64,000 nucleotides of DNA from Nothopassalora personata (Eukaryota > Ascomycota > Dothideomycetes > Mycosphaerellales > Mycosphaerellaceae): the NCBI GenBank assembly GCA_033816765.1, contig CM066289.1, positions 2,294,001 through 2,358,000 of the forward strand, given 5' to 3'. Positions 22,901-31,788 of the stretch are shown here, piece by piece. The notes under the pieces are model-generated. The model was not told the DNA's origin. It made no database searches and saw only the letters and a program-made list of their open reading frames with translations. A program made the position numbers and the translations under genes. Every line of letters starts with the position of its first letter. Positions within the stretch are counted from its first letter, which is position 1.

Positions 22901-25900
22901 TCCACGGACCACTTTCCAAACAGGGCTTTGTAGAGTGGATCGTCCGTGTAAGTCGAAGTGAGTGCTATCAGCGGCTTTCCATTCACCAAAAATTTGCCGC
23001 TCAAAGTGTCGTAATGGACTGGCATGGCATGACCATTCACGAGCTCGACTTCAGTCGCCATCCAATGGTCCAGTGTCTTCCACACGGATTTCCAGGCACC
23101 TTTGTCCTGTCCGTAATCTGGCCAGATTGTGCTGATCGCGTCGTCCAGACCGACGACGTTCGAGGAGGCGAAGATAGGGTGAGTATCGGTAAGGATCCGC
23201 TGATAGCGGAGCTGAATTACTGACATGAGTGTGCCTCCATTCTTGATGCTCTTCCATTCTCGCTCGGCAAGAATGACTGCGCATTGTACGAAGATGGATG
23301 CGGCGTTGGGCGCATTCAAAATACTCGAAAGGTTGTCGCCGTCGGCATCGAAGGTTGCAGCGCAGATCAAGGCTATCTCCATGCTCTTTTCACGAAACTC
23401 CTGTCGCTCCATAGGGTCAAACGCGTCTGTGGTCTTCCGCCGCAACACCATCATCCATCCATATGCGACGTCGCGAGCACGACGCAGAAAGGTCATGCTC
23501 TTTTCTCGCATCGATGTGAAATTGGTCAATGACAGGACTCGTGCGGCGATTGACGCGAATATAAGTAGCGCGTTCGCGCACTCCCAGTTCTCCTGTATCT
23601 TTGACAGAGCCGCGTCAAGATTTTCGAAAAGGAGATTAGTGAAAGCACTGTTCAACGTGAGGATCTGGTGCGCTGCTCGCTCGACACCGCTAGTGCCACC
23701 TTGAGGTCCTGCTTGGTAGATGCATTGCAGGATGATCAGCGCGGTCTCGTCCTTCTTGAAGTCGATGTTGGGGACCGCTAGCTGCAACAGGATGTTCAGC
23801 CACTGGATGGTATGTCCCAGGGGCAGAGAACACAGCTCCTTGTACTCGGCGGGTGTCATGTGCTCAGGACAGTCGGACTGTGATGCTATGACCGTATTGG
23901 GATCCGGGCCATCGGGAGAGTGGTGAGGCCGGACCATGAACTTGCTCAGAGCCATAGATCTGTCGGGGAGCATATATGCGAGGTCCACACTCAGCTCGTG
24001 CGAGCGCTCGAGCTTGGTCATGAAATGCTCCTTGTTGGTGTCGTAGTAGACATACCGCAGGCCATTACGAACGCAAACTCGGTCTTCGGTTGCGTCAGAG
24101 ACGGCCTGACTCTTGTAATGCGTGCCAACGACTGGCTTCGTTTTCGACCAAAGTACAACGCGTTGGCCACTAAGCTGCTGGAGGTCGTCCTTCAGGTGAG
24201 GGTCTTTGTGAAGCGTCCAATCGTACCTGGCCTTCTGTTCTCCCCACGAACCCTGCAGTATGTCTGTAGATACAAACGTAGTGCTGTCTCGCCAAGCCGC
24301 ATACCAGACTGGCACGTTCAGTTCAAACAAAACGGCTTTCGCCTTTGCATCATGCTCAGGAAGGGGCCACTCGTGCACAAAAATCTTCATAGCAGCAGCT
24401 TGATGCTTGAGCTGGCACTTTTGGCATCCTTCGTCATCGTGCTCTAGCTTGGTGTCGCCATCCTGACCAGGGACAGGGACAAAGTGATACTGACAGTGGG
24501 CTTGCTGATAAGCCAGAATCAAGTTTTCGTAGATCGACTTTTGTGATCTGAGCTCTGTCTTCTTCGCCAAACGATTTCGCGCTGCTCGGTCTTCAATTTC
24601 GATCTTCTTCTTTTGGAGTCCGGGGTATTGATCGAAGTATCGTACCGCGAAGCACTCTCGGTCTTGAGGGTCGCCAAACAGGTATCTGGGCGGGAGACGA
24701 GAGTTCCTAAAGCGTGCATCGAGGTACTGCTCAACCTTCTGAAGTCGTGCCATCTGTGCCTTTCTAGGGAGGAGCAGACGTTGGAGCGTGTCAGCAGTCA
24801 CACCAGGGTCGTAATCAGCCAGCCAAGGGCAGACTGCAAGGGCCCGACGATCACAGGCCATCCAAAGCTCCACGATAGTCAGCACCATGATGGACAAAGC
24901 CTCGGGATTTTGGCCGTAGGTCGTCGAGGCGATGTCGTGATACCTGTACATCATATGTTCGACATGAGCGCAGGCGGCATCATCGTCTTCGTGCCACACG
25001 ACAACACGCTGCAGGTGAGACGCGACCCACTGCTCGAATCTGAACAAGTTCGCCAGCTTATATGGGCCTTTGATGTCGTTCATGGACGGGAGTTCATGAG
25101 GAGAAAAGATCCGCGAGCCAGATGAAAGGTGGACTTCAGCATCAGATCGTACTGTCGTGCGATATCGTCGACGCTCGATGTAGTCGCCCAGATCTGGAAG
25201 ATCGATCAGGCTGTCCTTCTGGAAGTCCAGGTACGCCAGGCTGGACAGGTCCAAAGTCGGCTGCAGGCGCTGCACCTTCGTCCAGCGGCCCGAGATGTGC
25301 TCTTTGCAACGGTGTAGAGTGTTTTCCATGACTCTGTCGAAGTTCGTCTTGATTGTGATACCATGCTCTGCACCTTTCTCTAGTTTCAAAAGGCGCTTCG
25401 TGATTTTGGTGCTCATGAAGTACAGAGCCTCGATTGGAAAGTTGTGATCGAGGGCTGCATTCAGCACGTGGCTCATGAGAAACACCATGAACATCTTGTA
25501 CGAACGATGAGAGCCTTTCATGTTGGCGGCGCTCGACAATTTCAGTTGAAGAAAGACTCGGACCAGCATCCACAGTGGAGCTCTTCGCCATGGAAGCTCT
25601 TGCTCGCACATTACCACCTCATCTCTTGTGTTCTTCGTGATTGACTCCATATTGTAGCCGCCCGGGCTCATGGCTGTGAGGACCGCACCCACAAGTAAGT
25701 CGGACACTATCGCAGGGTTTACGGTATCTCGAGTTTCAGCATGCTTCTGGCCGGTCTTCTCGATTTCCGGTCGCATTGTCGCAACACGCTGTGAGCTCAT
25801 CTTGGCTATGGTCTGAGACAAGGTGGATCGGAATTGTGCGCTAGTTGCCACCTCTTTCTTGACGAGTGCCGCGGATCCTGGAAATGCTCGAACCAGTCTG

Positions 25901-26301
25901 CCTTTGGTCGTAATGACAGCCGCGCTGGATGGAGCCAGCTCGAACTGTTCGAAGACCGTACCCTCGTTCTTCTTGCTTGTTATAAGGACTGCGGCATTCT
26001 GCGCCTTCACATATAAGGGCAGCGTGCAGTTCTCCGGGAGCTGCTCAATAGCCTTCAGCAGCGCGTCTTCGTCAACTGTTGAGTCTGTGGTCGCATGAAC
26101 GTGACTGGCAGCGGTCAAGCCTGTGATGACAGAGTCGATCCCTGGTGTGCCTGGGACAGTAGCTTTGTACAGTTTGAGTGTGTCCAGAGTGACTTTCATG
26201 AGCGGGTTTTCTGATTGTTCGGGATCGTGTCCTTCGGGCAGTTGTGGCGGCAAGAACACGTGGGGATAGAGAAACTCCATCTCCTCTCGTGTCGGCGCCA
26301 T
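16912..26301 (-). CDS. Giant DUF6606/DUF3638/DUF3645 protein, predicted P-loop ATPase
   Basis: One uninterrupted exon of 9,390 bp gives 3,129 residues from the ATG at 26301 (MAPTREEMEFLYPHVFLPPQ). The frame runs 25 codons further upstream without an ATG. The N-terminus matches the fungal DUF6606 start, in which an HVFLPP block is typical. A long helical middle follows. Around 2060-2270 is DUF3638 with a Walker A MGEGKSS (K2081) and an acidic box DIVDESDE (D2206). DUF3645 (TCMSYYYGGLSDEEL) is next. Later come YLDEAHTRGID (2656-2666) and QACMRMRKLGKGQ (Q2690), which resemble helicase motifs V/VI. Databases often label these proteins 'ubiquitinyl hydrolase', but I see no protease Cys/His box. 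It is probably an ATP-driven motor of unknown target. No signal peptide or TM segment. Confidence 0.88.
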   Translation of the reverse strand: MAPTREEMEFLYPHVFLPPQLPEGHDPEQSENPLMKVTLDTLKLYKATVPGTPGIDSVITGLTAASHVHATTDSTVDEDALLKAIEQLPENCTLPLYVKAQNAAVLITSKKNEGTVFEQFELAPSSAAVITTKGRLVRAFPGSAALVKKEVATSAQFRSTLSQTIAKMSSQRVATMRPEIEKTGQKHAETRDTVNPAIVSDLLVGAVLTAMSPGGYNMESITKNTRDEVVMCEQELPWRRAPLWMLVRVFLQLKLSSAANMKGSHRSYKMFMVFLMSHVLNAALDHNFPIEALYFMSTKITKRLLKLEKGAEHGITIKTNFDRVMENTLHRCKEHISGRWTKVQRLQPTLDLSSLAYLDFQKDSLIDLPDLGDYIERRRYRTTVRSDAEVHLSSGSRIFSPHELPSMNDIKGPYKLANLFRFEQWVASHLQRVVVWHEDDDAACAHVEHMMYRYHDIASTTYGQNPEALSIMVLTIVELWMACDRRALAVCPWLADYDPGVTADTLQRLLLPRKAQMARLQKVEQYLDARFRNSRLPPRYLFGDPQDRECFAVRYFDQYPGLQKKKIEIEDRAARNRLAKKTELRSQKSIYENLILAYQQAHCQYHFVPVPGQDGDTKLEHDDEGCQKCQLKHQAAAMKIFVHEWPLPEHDAKAKAVLFELNVPVWYAAWRDSTTFVSTDILQGSWGEQKARYDWTLHKDPHLKDDLQQLSGQRVVLWSKTKPVVGTHYKSQAVSDATEDRVCVRNGLRYVYYDTNKEHFMTKLERSHELSVDLAYMLPDRSMALSKFMVRPHHSPDGPDPNTVIASQSDCPEHMTPAEYKELCSLPLGHTIQWLNILLQLAVPNIDFKKDETALIILQCIYQAGPQGGTSGVERAAHQILTLNSAFTNLLFENLDAALSKIQENWECANALLIFASIAARVLSLTNFTSMREKSMTFLRRARDVAYGWMMVLRRKTTDAFDPMERQEFREKSMEIALICAATFDADGDNLSSILNAPNAASIFVQCAVILAEREWKSIKNGGTLMSVIQLRYQRILTDTHPIFASSNVVGLDDAISTIWPDYGQDKGAWKSVWKTLDHWMATEVELVNGHAMPVHYDTLSGKFLVNGKPLIALTSTYTDDPLYKALFGKWSVEVMASTMPGMHFTGTKTWHDHAIHLSKDHYTGLLVQAIHEGTTYEVLPTSVFDHALPSHFAHDYVHWYNSADDTVQFRPKNEPWSLSSPETWILSRHPASAEWQLRKNGQCILGVLSATSRQLSSALSSLAEPSIMHLVADLQRGSLEVDIPEMQLGFLLDAGASMLRSRDHRGMQVDTDQTLDTLIGLQSKLMLRNRHNTQRMVLVPDGMVHYRKSGDHMHVTIDKKSIRKVHPVQVDTRLGRLVDNGSIQCKLQLCYLHALTSAPLRDPLTNLTGTEQALMIIDSAAFRSFELLDENDLLLLQKIIRLTPVREFYPSPDCPMLQKITWDSQLSALSQHGRFKKAVESVIEQVRRSSVFYSGAGMKSSRLAKVLEQNSSDHSLLERDAIRGSTFRSSGFGAECYSTVFDEEYAARDRCVASESTSNAAIISRMIYTRANKLCWPSPEPGSSWAKISNRGSMPRRSDPLERHMMRYDMSWVENQSNTLEYLLPLHVILTRSDGSTVNRYSLMMWLASMAFAPGPDLVTLQVIALLHSSPELHQIFVPDLQDCQPKLGLDCRTPEAISKLEECSRDARVAFDQSPAAAMEPKSGEQPSQTKWRRQARYDNWKDNAARTFVKGVRSQWPKAYPTQRPQPTMPSLQQYTGYLNIDQAMSRVHELFRALWSNNVLFKYLQQVEAALATLETSQLSLPPQPRRLPAQAAKSQYVGIPNSRLFAQDAPQVGQTCPRLRVEQINDHKDELSSPTGHHLGLMVQRLKAAAIGQQHQYVDDLGNSLHALKRRGSCQYSLPTLKTLQGHLRACEDYRATLYDIINKAIDKSLGTVRKAALNRPAVSPTYLLQQLGRKRWSLLSAGWQTLIVNYGISLSALQRAERLLKTAESSQDDLRSELANPGHTNWDPMEYPESLLLEIESGITIREVQEEIAREMRSPTSGKNSVMQLNMGEGKSSVIIPIVAASLANGSQLVRTIVAKPQSKQMAQMLISKLGGMLDRRVYHLPFSRAVKLDQGTTSTVEAICRECMLNGGILLMQPEHILSFKLMGPECFISGRQETGRAVLHIQDFFDSSARDIVDESDENFSVKFELIYTLGSQQAIDMTPKRWIYIQQILDLAKHYTLQVVKDEPLGLEVTSRATGGFPRLRALKAETGDRLISCIARHVCETGLGEFPIADQPETLRQAILVYITKYDLQRDETDIVEKSSLWTGQTKMLLLLLRGLFAAGVLAFVLEQKRWRVNYGLTTRTPRTRLAVPYRAKDSPSPRSEFSHPDVVIVFTCMSYYYGGLSDEELFVAFGHLSKSDQPEAEYSLWIKDVMMPNEFTAMEGINLKDRPTCTSLVFPPLRYAKGAIDYFLGHVVFPREMRQFPHKMSGSGWDIGKTKTLPTTGFSGTNDSRALLPLDVHHLDLPNQKHTNALVLDYLLQPGNTVAMMTMNSTNAFATDAEQLLANVLNLEPSPKVILDVGAQILELDNREVAQTWLQMCSNSRMQAAVFCDDNDELFVIDRNGCDEPLQTSSFATRLDTCLVYLDEAHTRGIDLKLPANYKAAVTLGAGLTKDRLVQACMRMRKLGKGQNVVFCISTEIETKIRACTHKHHGETLEVDDVLTWSIYETYEEIRRGIPLWVTQGHRFVIQEDLWSAASINGSTVLTADSALEFREPEAQSMQHRYGPGRDFQTSLTKLEKSEHPRFQAIVQHCRSFDYRTPGARRLQEEQERERELSPEVEEESVIERAAAAQPAVHHLHKHMRTLVTQGYLEPVFKAWRPAFGALSDTSMAKDFKDLAKLDRFPGLLVSTDFMRTVKKTTEEYVSDVYQRPVQWILSVRKAAQHPTVDQLIIISAFEAQHLLADVMLSKKVAMHLYKPRCHIGHPSLDKLDFYTISGRPLQLDVPQSLTVQLNVFAGQLYFASFDEYLGVCEFLQLSGHATKVGMKVDSDGFVRSNGLARIGAGLRLSETAVPFLREFLSKVRRHGEDIARTHFGRLLDRQLLREEDFEQDGDIVV

Positions 26302-27090
26302 GGTGATTGTTGTCCCCAAGCCAAACAAATCGCGGAAACGGGAGCGGTGTTGATGTTCAACGAATTCCCGCTGCACACGAAATGTTTTGGTGATGGTGGG
26401 GCGGAGCTCGCGCGTCTGCCGTTGTTATGCGAAGCACTAGCGCGAAACGCAAAGCTTAACGCATGTGAAAGTAAAGCTGCTCAAAGTGAGTCCCGGGGCG
26501 CGTCACTCAACGCGAGCCGTACAAGCAGTCTCCAATAGTCGAGAGCGACGTATGTTGCCGAAACGAGCGCGCATGAGGTGAGGACGAAGTCAAGAGTAGC
26601 GCGTGGTGGACGTTTGTGTTGCAAACGTAAAGTGGAATGGGCGGGCGAGGGGTCCTCAATGGTATGAGAAAGAAGCGACGCGCTGCGAGGCTCCGTGCTG
26701 CGCGGAACTGAAGGACATTCATTAGCGCAGACCCTGCGTATTTCATAGGAGTGAATATGATCAACCGCAATTTTCGGCCAGTGAATCCGCCAAGCTGCAG
26801 ATTGCTGTGCTGCATCAGCCCGGCTAGCAACGCGATGTATCACATCCATCCACTCTTTGCATCGAACGGTGTATCGCCCAGTCGATAGTTGCGTCAAGCT
26901 GGCTATGGTCCATATCGGATGGCCTCAATGGGGACGAAGTATTCTAGATTGTCAGTGCACAACGGTAAGTCAAGTCGAGCACCAACCTCAAACACCGAGC
27001 CACCGAATGGGCACCTTCAAGGTCAATATGAGTCAATGAACAGCAGCTATGGGTATCTCTGGTGAAAAGCAATCAAACAACGAGTGACGC
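26302..27090. other. Intergenic, promoter of the giant gene
   Basis: 790 bp between two minus-strand genes. Only overlapping short ORFs; nothing recognised. Confidence 0.4.
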
Positions 27091-28779
27091 TCAGGCACCC
27101 CTCGACGTAGAACCTTCCCCATGAAGCTCATCCCGAAGCTGCGCACTTATCTCTTCAACCAGTGTCCGCTTTTCAGTGCTCGTTCGAGGTCGATCACCTC
27201 TCACAGCATCGATCGGTCGCTTCTGTGGTACGGTAGAAACTGCCCACGATGGTCGAGGCCCGGGCGAGCTTCCCACTGCGGATGACGGCGCCGCGTTCTC
27301 ACTTCTGGGGGCGGGGGGATGTGTAATGCTGGTAGGCGGCCACAACTGGGCTGGGGTGGACGTGCGCACGGGAGGAGGGAGAATTGGACGCCTGGCCTGA
27401 TATGGAACAACAAATGGCGCAGTCCGCGACGCCTCGTTGATAAAAGCTTGGCTTGTGGTTTCGGGGTCTGTAGATGATGCTGCCGCAGGAAGTGGTGCTC
27501 TGGTGCCATGCGATGGTGGTGCTGACGACGGCGGCATGACATGAGGCCCAGGAGAGTGAGTCGGTAAGTCATGGTTCGGCAATGACAGCCCGTTCGGTTG
27601 AGGGACAGTAATGGCAGCTTGGGACCCTTGCGGCACTCCTTCATCCGGCTGATTGTGAGCGGACGCAGGCTGCGTCGAAGCAGGTGAAGCGGCCACTCCT
27701 TGATAGCCTTCGAACAGAATCATCTTCTTCGCTGGCATTCCAGGTGGCGGGAGTACCAAATCGTTTCCTTCCACTATCTTCGACATTTCCGCATCGTCTT
27801 CTATCTCGGGATACTCCCGGAAAGGTGCAACCATATGGACGGCGTGCGGTATCTGCCTACACACTTCCGCCAATGCCTTCGCCAGGGCTGCCTGCGAAGT
27901 AAGCTCGATTGCATCAAAACAATCCCTCCGCCGCTTCTGCTCGAAAGTCTCTTCTTCCACTTCAGTCTTCAGCTCGACATCTTTGTTTTGTAACCTCCAC
28001 GGCCTGCTAACATTTGCAACGTCTGCCTTGCTGAGATGGTACGCCTGCCTCGTGATCGGTCCACATTTCTCGTGTATGTAATTGAGAACAGCACTGTACG
28101 AGTAGCCTTCCTCAATCTTGAGCTTCGCATAGTATATCAGGCCATCACTACGCTTGTACCGATCCAGGAAATCCATATCATGAGTGTGGACATCATTTTT
28201 CTCAACAGTCTTGTCGCTCCGCTTCATGTACAGCCACTCGGGAAGACACTGGCAATTGCCGAATCCTGGCTTGCATGTATCTTTGAGCTCTTCTGCATGC
28301 TTCGTATACGATATGACCTTGATTCTTTGCTGACATCTCGCCACGTCACCAATTAGGTCGTGCTTGGTGGGCCTCACCCTTCGCCCGGTGCCGGTCGACC
28401 CATTCTGCTTACCCTTCATTGCGACTCTTCTACGATTGCGGCACTCGAAGACTTCAGTGACAGCGCCATTGTGCCACACTGTCGGAGCGATGGACCGCAT
28501 CCAAAAGTTGGTCACATGCGGCCAGTAGTCGGCGATCTGTTGGCTGTTCAAGAGGATTGGCTCAATCTTAAAGAGCTTTTCTCTTAATTCATCGAGGTTC
28601 GGGGGAAATGGCCGGTAGAGGACGCGCTTGTTCGGATGTTGCAAGTATGAGCCTACCACTGGAGGCAGAAAGAACCTATAATGGCTGATTTCTTCCCCTG
28701 GTTCAACGATGCCACGCTTGTTGCCGTTTCGTCGAGGCCGCGTGCCATGGTTCTGCGTCGTGGCAACGGGCTGGGTCAT
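27091..28779 (-). CDS. Hypothetical proline-rich protein, 5' end uncertain
   Basis: 562 residues from the ATG at 28779. The first 290 residues are ordered and basic (FFLPPVVGSYLQHPNKRVLY, WPHVTNFWMRSIAPTVWHNG, CKPGFGNCQCLPEWLY, YYAKLKIEEGYSYSAVLNYI). The C-terminal 220 residues are Pro/Ser-rich and disordered, ending with a short charged helix (RTLVEEISAQLRDELHG). In frame upstream of this ATG there is a run of about 12 prolines and an ETYPLPELLEPHPG sequence reaching a plausible acceptor at 28879. That points to a further exon (CTA followed by GTGAGT at 28988/28987), but no start codon could be joined cleanly. No family recognised. It might be nuclear. Confidence 0.65.
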   Translation of the reverse strand: MTQPVATTQNHGTRPRRNGNKRGIVEPGEEISHYRFFLPPVVGSYLQHPNKRVLYRPFPPNLDELREKLFKIEPILLNSQQIADYWPHVTNFWMRSIAPTVWHNGAVTEVFECRNRRRVAMKGKQNGSTGTGRRVRPTKHDLIGDVARCQQRIKVISYTKHAEELKDTCKPGFGNCQCLPEWLYMKRSDKTVEKNDVHTHDMDFLDRYKRSDGLIYYAKLKIEEGYSYSAVLNYIHEKCGPITRQAYHLSKADVANVSRPWRLQNKDVELKTEVEEETFEQKRRRDCFDAIELTSQAALAKALAEVCRQIPHAVHMVAPFREYPEIEDDAEMSKIVEGNDLVLPPPGMPAKKMILFEGYQGVAASPASTQPASAHNQPDEGVPQGSQAAITVPQPNGLSLPNHDLPTHSPGPHVMPPSSAPPSHGTRAPLPAAASSTDPETTSQAFINEASRTAPFVVPYQARRPILPPPVRTSTPAQLWPPTSITHPPAPRSENAAPSSAVGSSPGPRPSWAVSTVPQKRPIDAVRGDRPRTSTEKRTLVEEISAQLRDELHGEGSTSRGA

Positions 28780-28879
28780 ATCAATGGGCTCGACTTGCGG
28801 TGGTGGAGGCGGAGGAGGCGGAGGAGGCGGAGGAGGGCCGGGATGCGGTTCTAGGAGTTCGGGTAGTGGATATGTCTCC

Positions 28880-29353
28880 TGTCAAGCGAATGAGCTTAGC
28901 TGTGCCGGCGCACCAAGTACAGATGCCCTCGGCGGCGCTGAAAGTGCATGTCCACGCGGACAACACCTTGCAACCATCGATACTCACTAGGCCATGCTGT
29001 AGGAAGTCATGGGGCTGTACGTGAACAGCATAGTACACATGGTAGTGATATTCGTGACGTGAAGTTCGGTGCGGCGCGACAATGCTAGCGTACAATAACG
29101 ATCCTCACCCGGGGGGCCCACTTTATTACGATAGACAGCACAACCAAGCACACGAGACTGGTCGACTGCCTGTCTCTGTGTCTGACCAAAATCCTTGGCC
29201 TTTTCCCGCACGCGGTGGGATGGTATTGTAGATAGGATATTTGACGAGTACAAGCTTCCAGATTGAAACAATATGGTATATCAGTAACCACACATGAATT
29301 GCCACAGGGTGTAACATTAACTAACTACTGAAACAGTCAACACAGTGTGATAT

Positions 29354-29385
<32 letters not shown>

Positions 29386-30010
29386 CCAAGTCCTGACTAA
29401 CATGGCGACCAAGGGCAGCGGCGGTCGCCACGTCGACAGCTGGAAAGAGCTCATCTCTTCACTACGCGGACCGACCGGCATCCACTGGTGGCCATCGGTC
29501 CTACGGATTATCAAAGTTCCAGAGGTGCTCAACCAAGATTCGACCCAATCCTAGGCCGCATTCAGAGTCTGCAATGTCTAATGTCTGGACGTTGGTTCAG
29601 CCTGCCCGGCATGATCCATGCCTCTCTCTCCGATCAACGCCTTGTCCCATCTCACCGCGGACCCTTCTTCCAAGCAATCAGCACATAGAACGTGTCAACA
29701 GTCTCGACTCCTCCAATATTCCGGCAAGCGCGGCACGACGACATGCTTGATTTGGGGGCTTGGTATGCCCGTTTGGACGTTTGGTCATCTGCCAGGCGCG
29801 CACAGCATACCCACGAAGCCGTGATTCTGTGCAGCTTGAGAGCACACCGAACTCCCCACCGACTCATCAAAAGATTTTCGGCTCTCCCAATCCGTTAATT
29901 TACCCTGCCTTCCAGGGCGTCGCCGTGTCCAGCAGATTGCAAGGCTCGAGCCAAACCTGCAAGCGTGCCGCTTTTCGCATCGTGTGATTGCCAACCTCTT
30001 GCGCCATGCA
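28880..30010. other. Divergent intergenic region with possible lost 5' exons
   Basis: Minus-strand frames at about 29101-29271 contain protein-like text (KAKDFGQTQRQAVDQSRV, LGCAVYRNKVGPPG) followed by a GTGAGG donor. They could not be joined in phase to the proline-rich gene, so they may be a decayed exon. A GT dinucleotide repeat lies at 29357-29385. Confidence 0.35.
29357..29385 (+). repeat. (GT)14 microsatellite
   Basis: Fourteen uninterrupted GT units in the intergenic region between the proline-rich gene and the GH43 gene. Confidence 0.95.
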
Positions 30011-30016
30011 TATATT
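30009..30016 (+). promoter_or_regulatory. TATA-like box of the GH43 gene
   Basis: The sequence GCATATATTC lies about 75 bp upstream of the GH43 start at 30089, the usual place for a fungal TATA element with a short leader. Confidence 0.4.
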
Positions 30017-30088
30017 CTCGTTGTTCGCGCATTTTTGGGGAAGCATCCTCATGAACAGCTGCCTGGCCTCGCGGCAACGAACAATACT

Positions 30089-31310
30089 ATGTACTTCACA
30101 TGTTTGCTAGGTCTTCTGCTCTCCTTGCCACTTTACCTGTCCCCAGCATTCGCTGCCGAATACTCGAACGCTCTAAAGGATTCCCATGGAGGAGATCCCA
30201 ACATCGTCTGGCATGATGGCTGGTATTACCTGATGACCACGTCGGGAGCACCGGCGGTCTTGAGAATGACGCGCGCAAGGACACTGAACGGCCTCAAAGA
30301 CGGAGAAATGAGAGACGTTTACACGGACTCGGAGCCTTCGCGAGCCTTCAACTTCTGGGCACCAGAGATGCACAGGATTAATGACTGGTATGTGAGACGA
30401 AAGACTCCATGTGAACTGCAGCTGATTCTTGAATTCTTGCAGCTGGTTCATCTACTACGCTGCGGGACCCGAAGCTTGCTGTGAGGAGCAAAAATCGCAC
30501 GTGCTGGAAGGTCAGTAGTTGCGCCATGTTCACACATTGTTGCATCCTTGCTGACTCTTGTTAGGTGGTGAAACCCCTTGGGACAAATTTGAGTACCTCG
30601 GACAGGTCCGTCAAGACTACTCTGTGGACGGTACACTTCTAGACGTTGATGGTGGCAGTAGGTTATCAGCTCGTCGAGGAACAAGATTGACCACTGACAC
30701 TCTGCCAGACTATTATGTCTACTCTTGTCGTGACAAGGACAATGGCAATACCCAGAGCATCTGCATAGCAGAAAGATACAGCCCCTCGAAGACTGGCGAC
30801 TCATTCGTAATCTCGTCGCCTACAGAAGACTGGGAACGCCATAACGCGCCACTGAATGAAGGACCCTTCGCATTGTATCACGATGGACGGACTTGGCTCT
30901 CATTCTCTGGATCTACCTGTGACAGTCCGACGTATGCCTTGGGGCTTCTGGAGTATGTCGGAAACGATCCTTTGTCAAAGTCTAGTTGGCGGAAGACTGG
31001 CCCCGTCTTTTCAGCAGCGAATGGAAACTTCGGTACCGGACACAACTCGTTCTTCACGAGTCCTGATGGCAAAGAGACCTGGAACGTTTACCACTCCGTG
31101 ACCAACCAGAACGGTAGCTGTGGCGATGATCGTCAAGCCAGTGCTGCGATTGTCAGGTGGAACAACGACGGCACGCCGAATCTTGGTCAACCAACACCCT
31201 TCGGGAAAGTCTTCCCCGGCCCAAGTGGTGAAGGATCCAGCGCTGGCAACATCGCCCGGTCAGTGTCAGTACGACGACGCACGCTGGGTACTTGTGAGGC
31301 AGGAAGGTAA
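30089..31310 (+). CDS. Secreted glycoside hydrolase family 43 enzyme (arabinan/xylan side-chain type)
   Basis: Four exons: 30089-30387, 30443-30510, 30565-30657, 30709-31310. All introns are GT...AG, and the joined frame is 353 residues. A signal peptide (MYFTCLLGLLLSLPLYLSPA, cleaved near AFA-AEYS) is followed by a GH43 five-bladed propeller. Its markers are the base aspartate in HGGDPNIVWHDGWYYL, FWAPEMHRI, FIYYAAGPEACCEE, YYVYSC and NEGPFALYHDG carrying the likely acid Glu. Such enzymes release arabinose or xylose from hemicellulose or pectin outside the cell. The donor of intron 3 could also be six bases earlier (30652), still in phase. The opposite-strand neighbour is a xylitol dehydrogenase, which suits pentose use. 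The last ~25 residues are less typical. Confidence 0.87.
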
Positions 31311-31788
31311 CGATATTTGGATGGCACTGACCTTTGAGATAATCCAGGCAGCATATAATAATATCCAGCAGCGCAGCATAGCTATTGAAATGGTATCATA
31401 CATATCGAGAAAGCACATACTATCTTTACTGCTTGTTGATCGCACCAACCTTCGCATCTCAAGTGCTGATGTGTCTTGCCTGATGATCATGCTGGCTCAG
31501 TCTCTGCGCCCTGCTTATTTCTATGACAGCGTGAGCGACTATTGTTTAGGACCAGCCAAGTCTTAACAACCCGCTTTCCCAGCGGAGGCAATAACATTTC
31601 TGGATACCGCACCCTGTGTGAACTTACGCATATTGAGGGGCCGGTATCATCGGCGAGCACCGAGCATGGGTTGCAAAGAGCGCAGTTGCATTATTCATCG
31701 GCGTGCTCATCGCTGCCGGATGCGGCGAGAATAGCTCAAAGTTCCGAAGGATCAATCGTGGATTCGAAGGACTACTCCGGATGCCAGC
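31311..31788. other. Convergent 3' flanks
   Basis: 478 bp between the stops of the GH43 gene and the xylitol dehydrogenase gene. Nothing coding seen. Confidence 0.4.

Noticed and set aside
28709..28990. Plus-strand ORF with a poly-glycine run
   Set aside because: It is the antisense reading of the proline codon repeat of the minus-strand gene.
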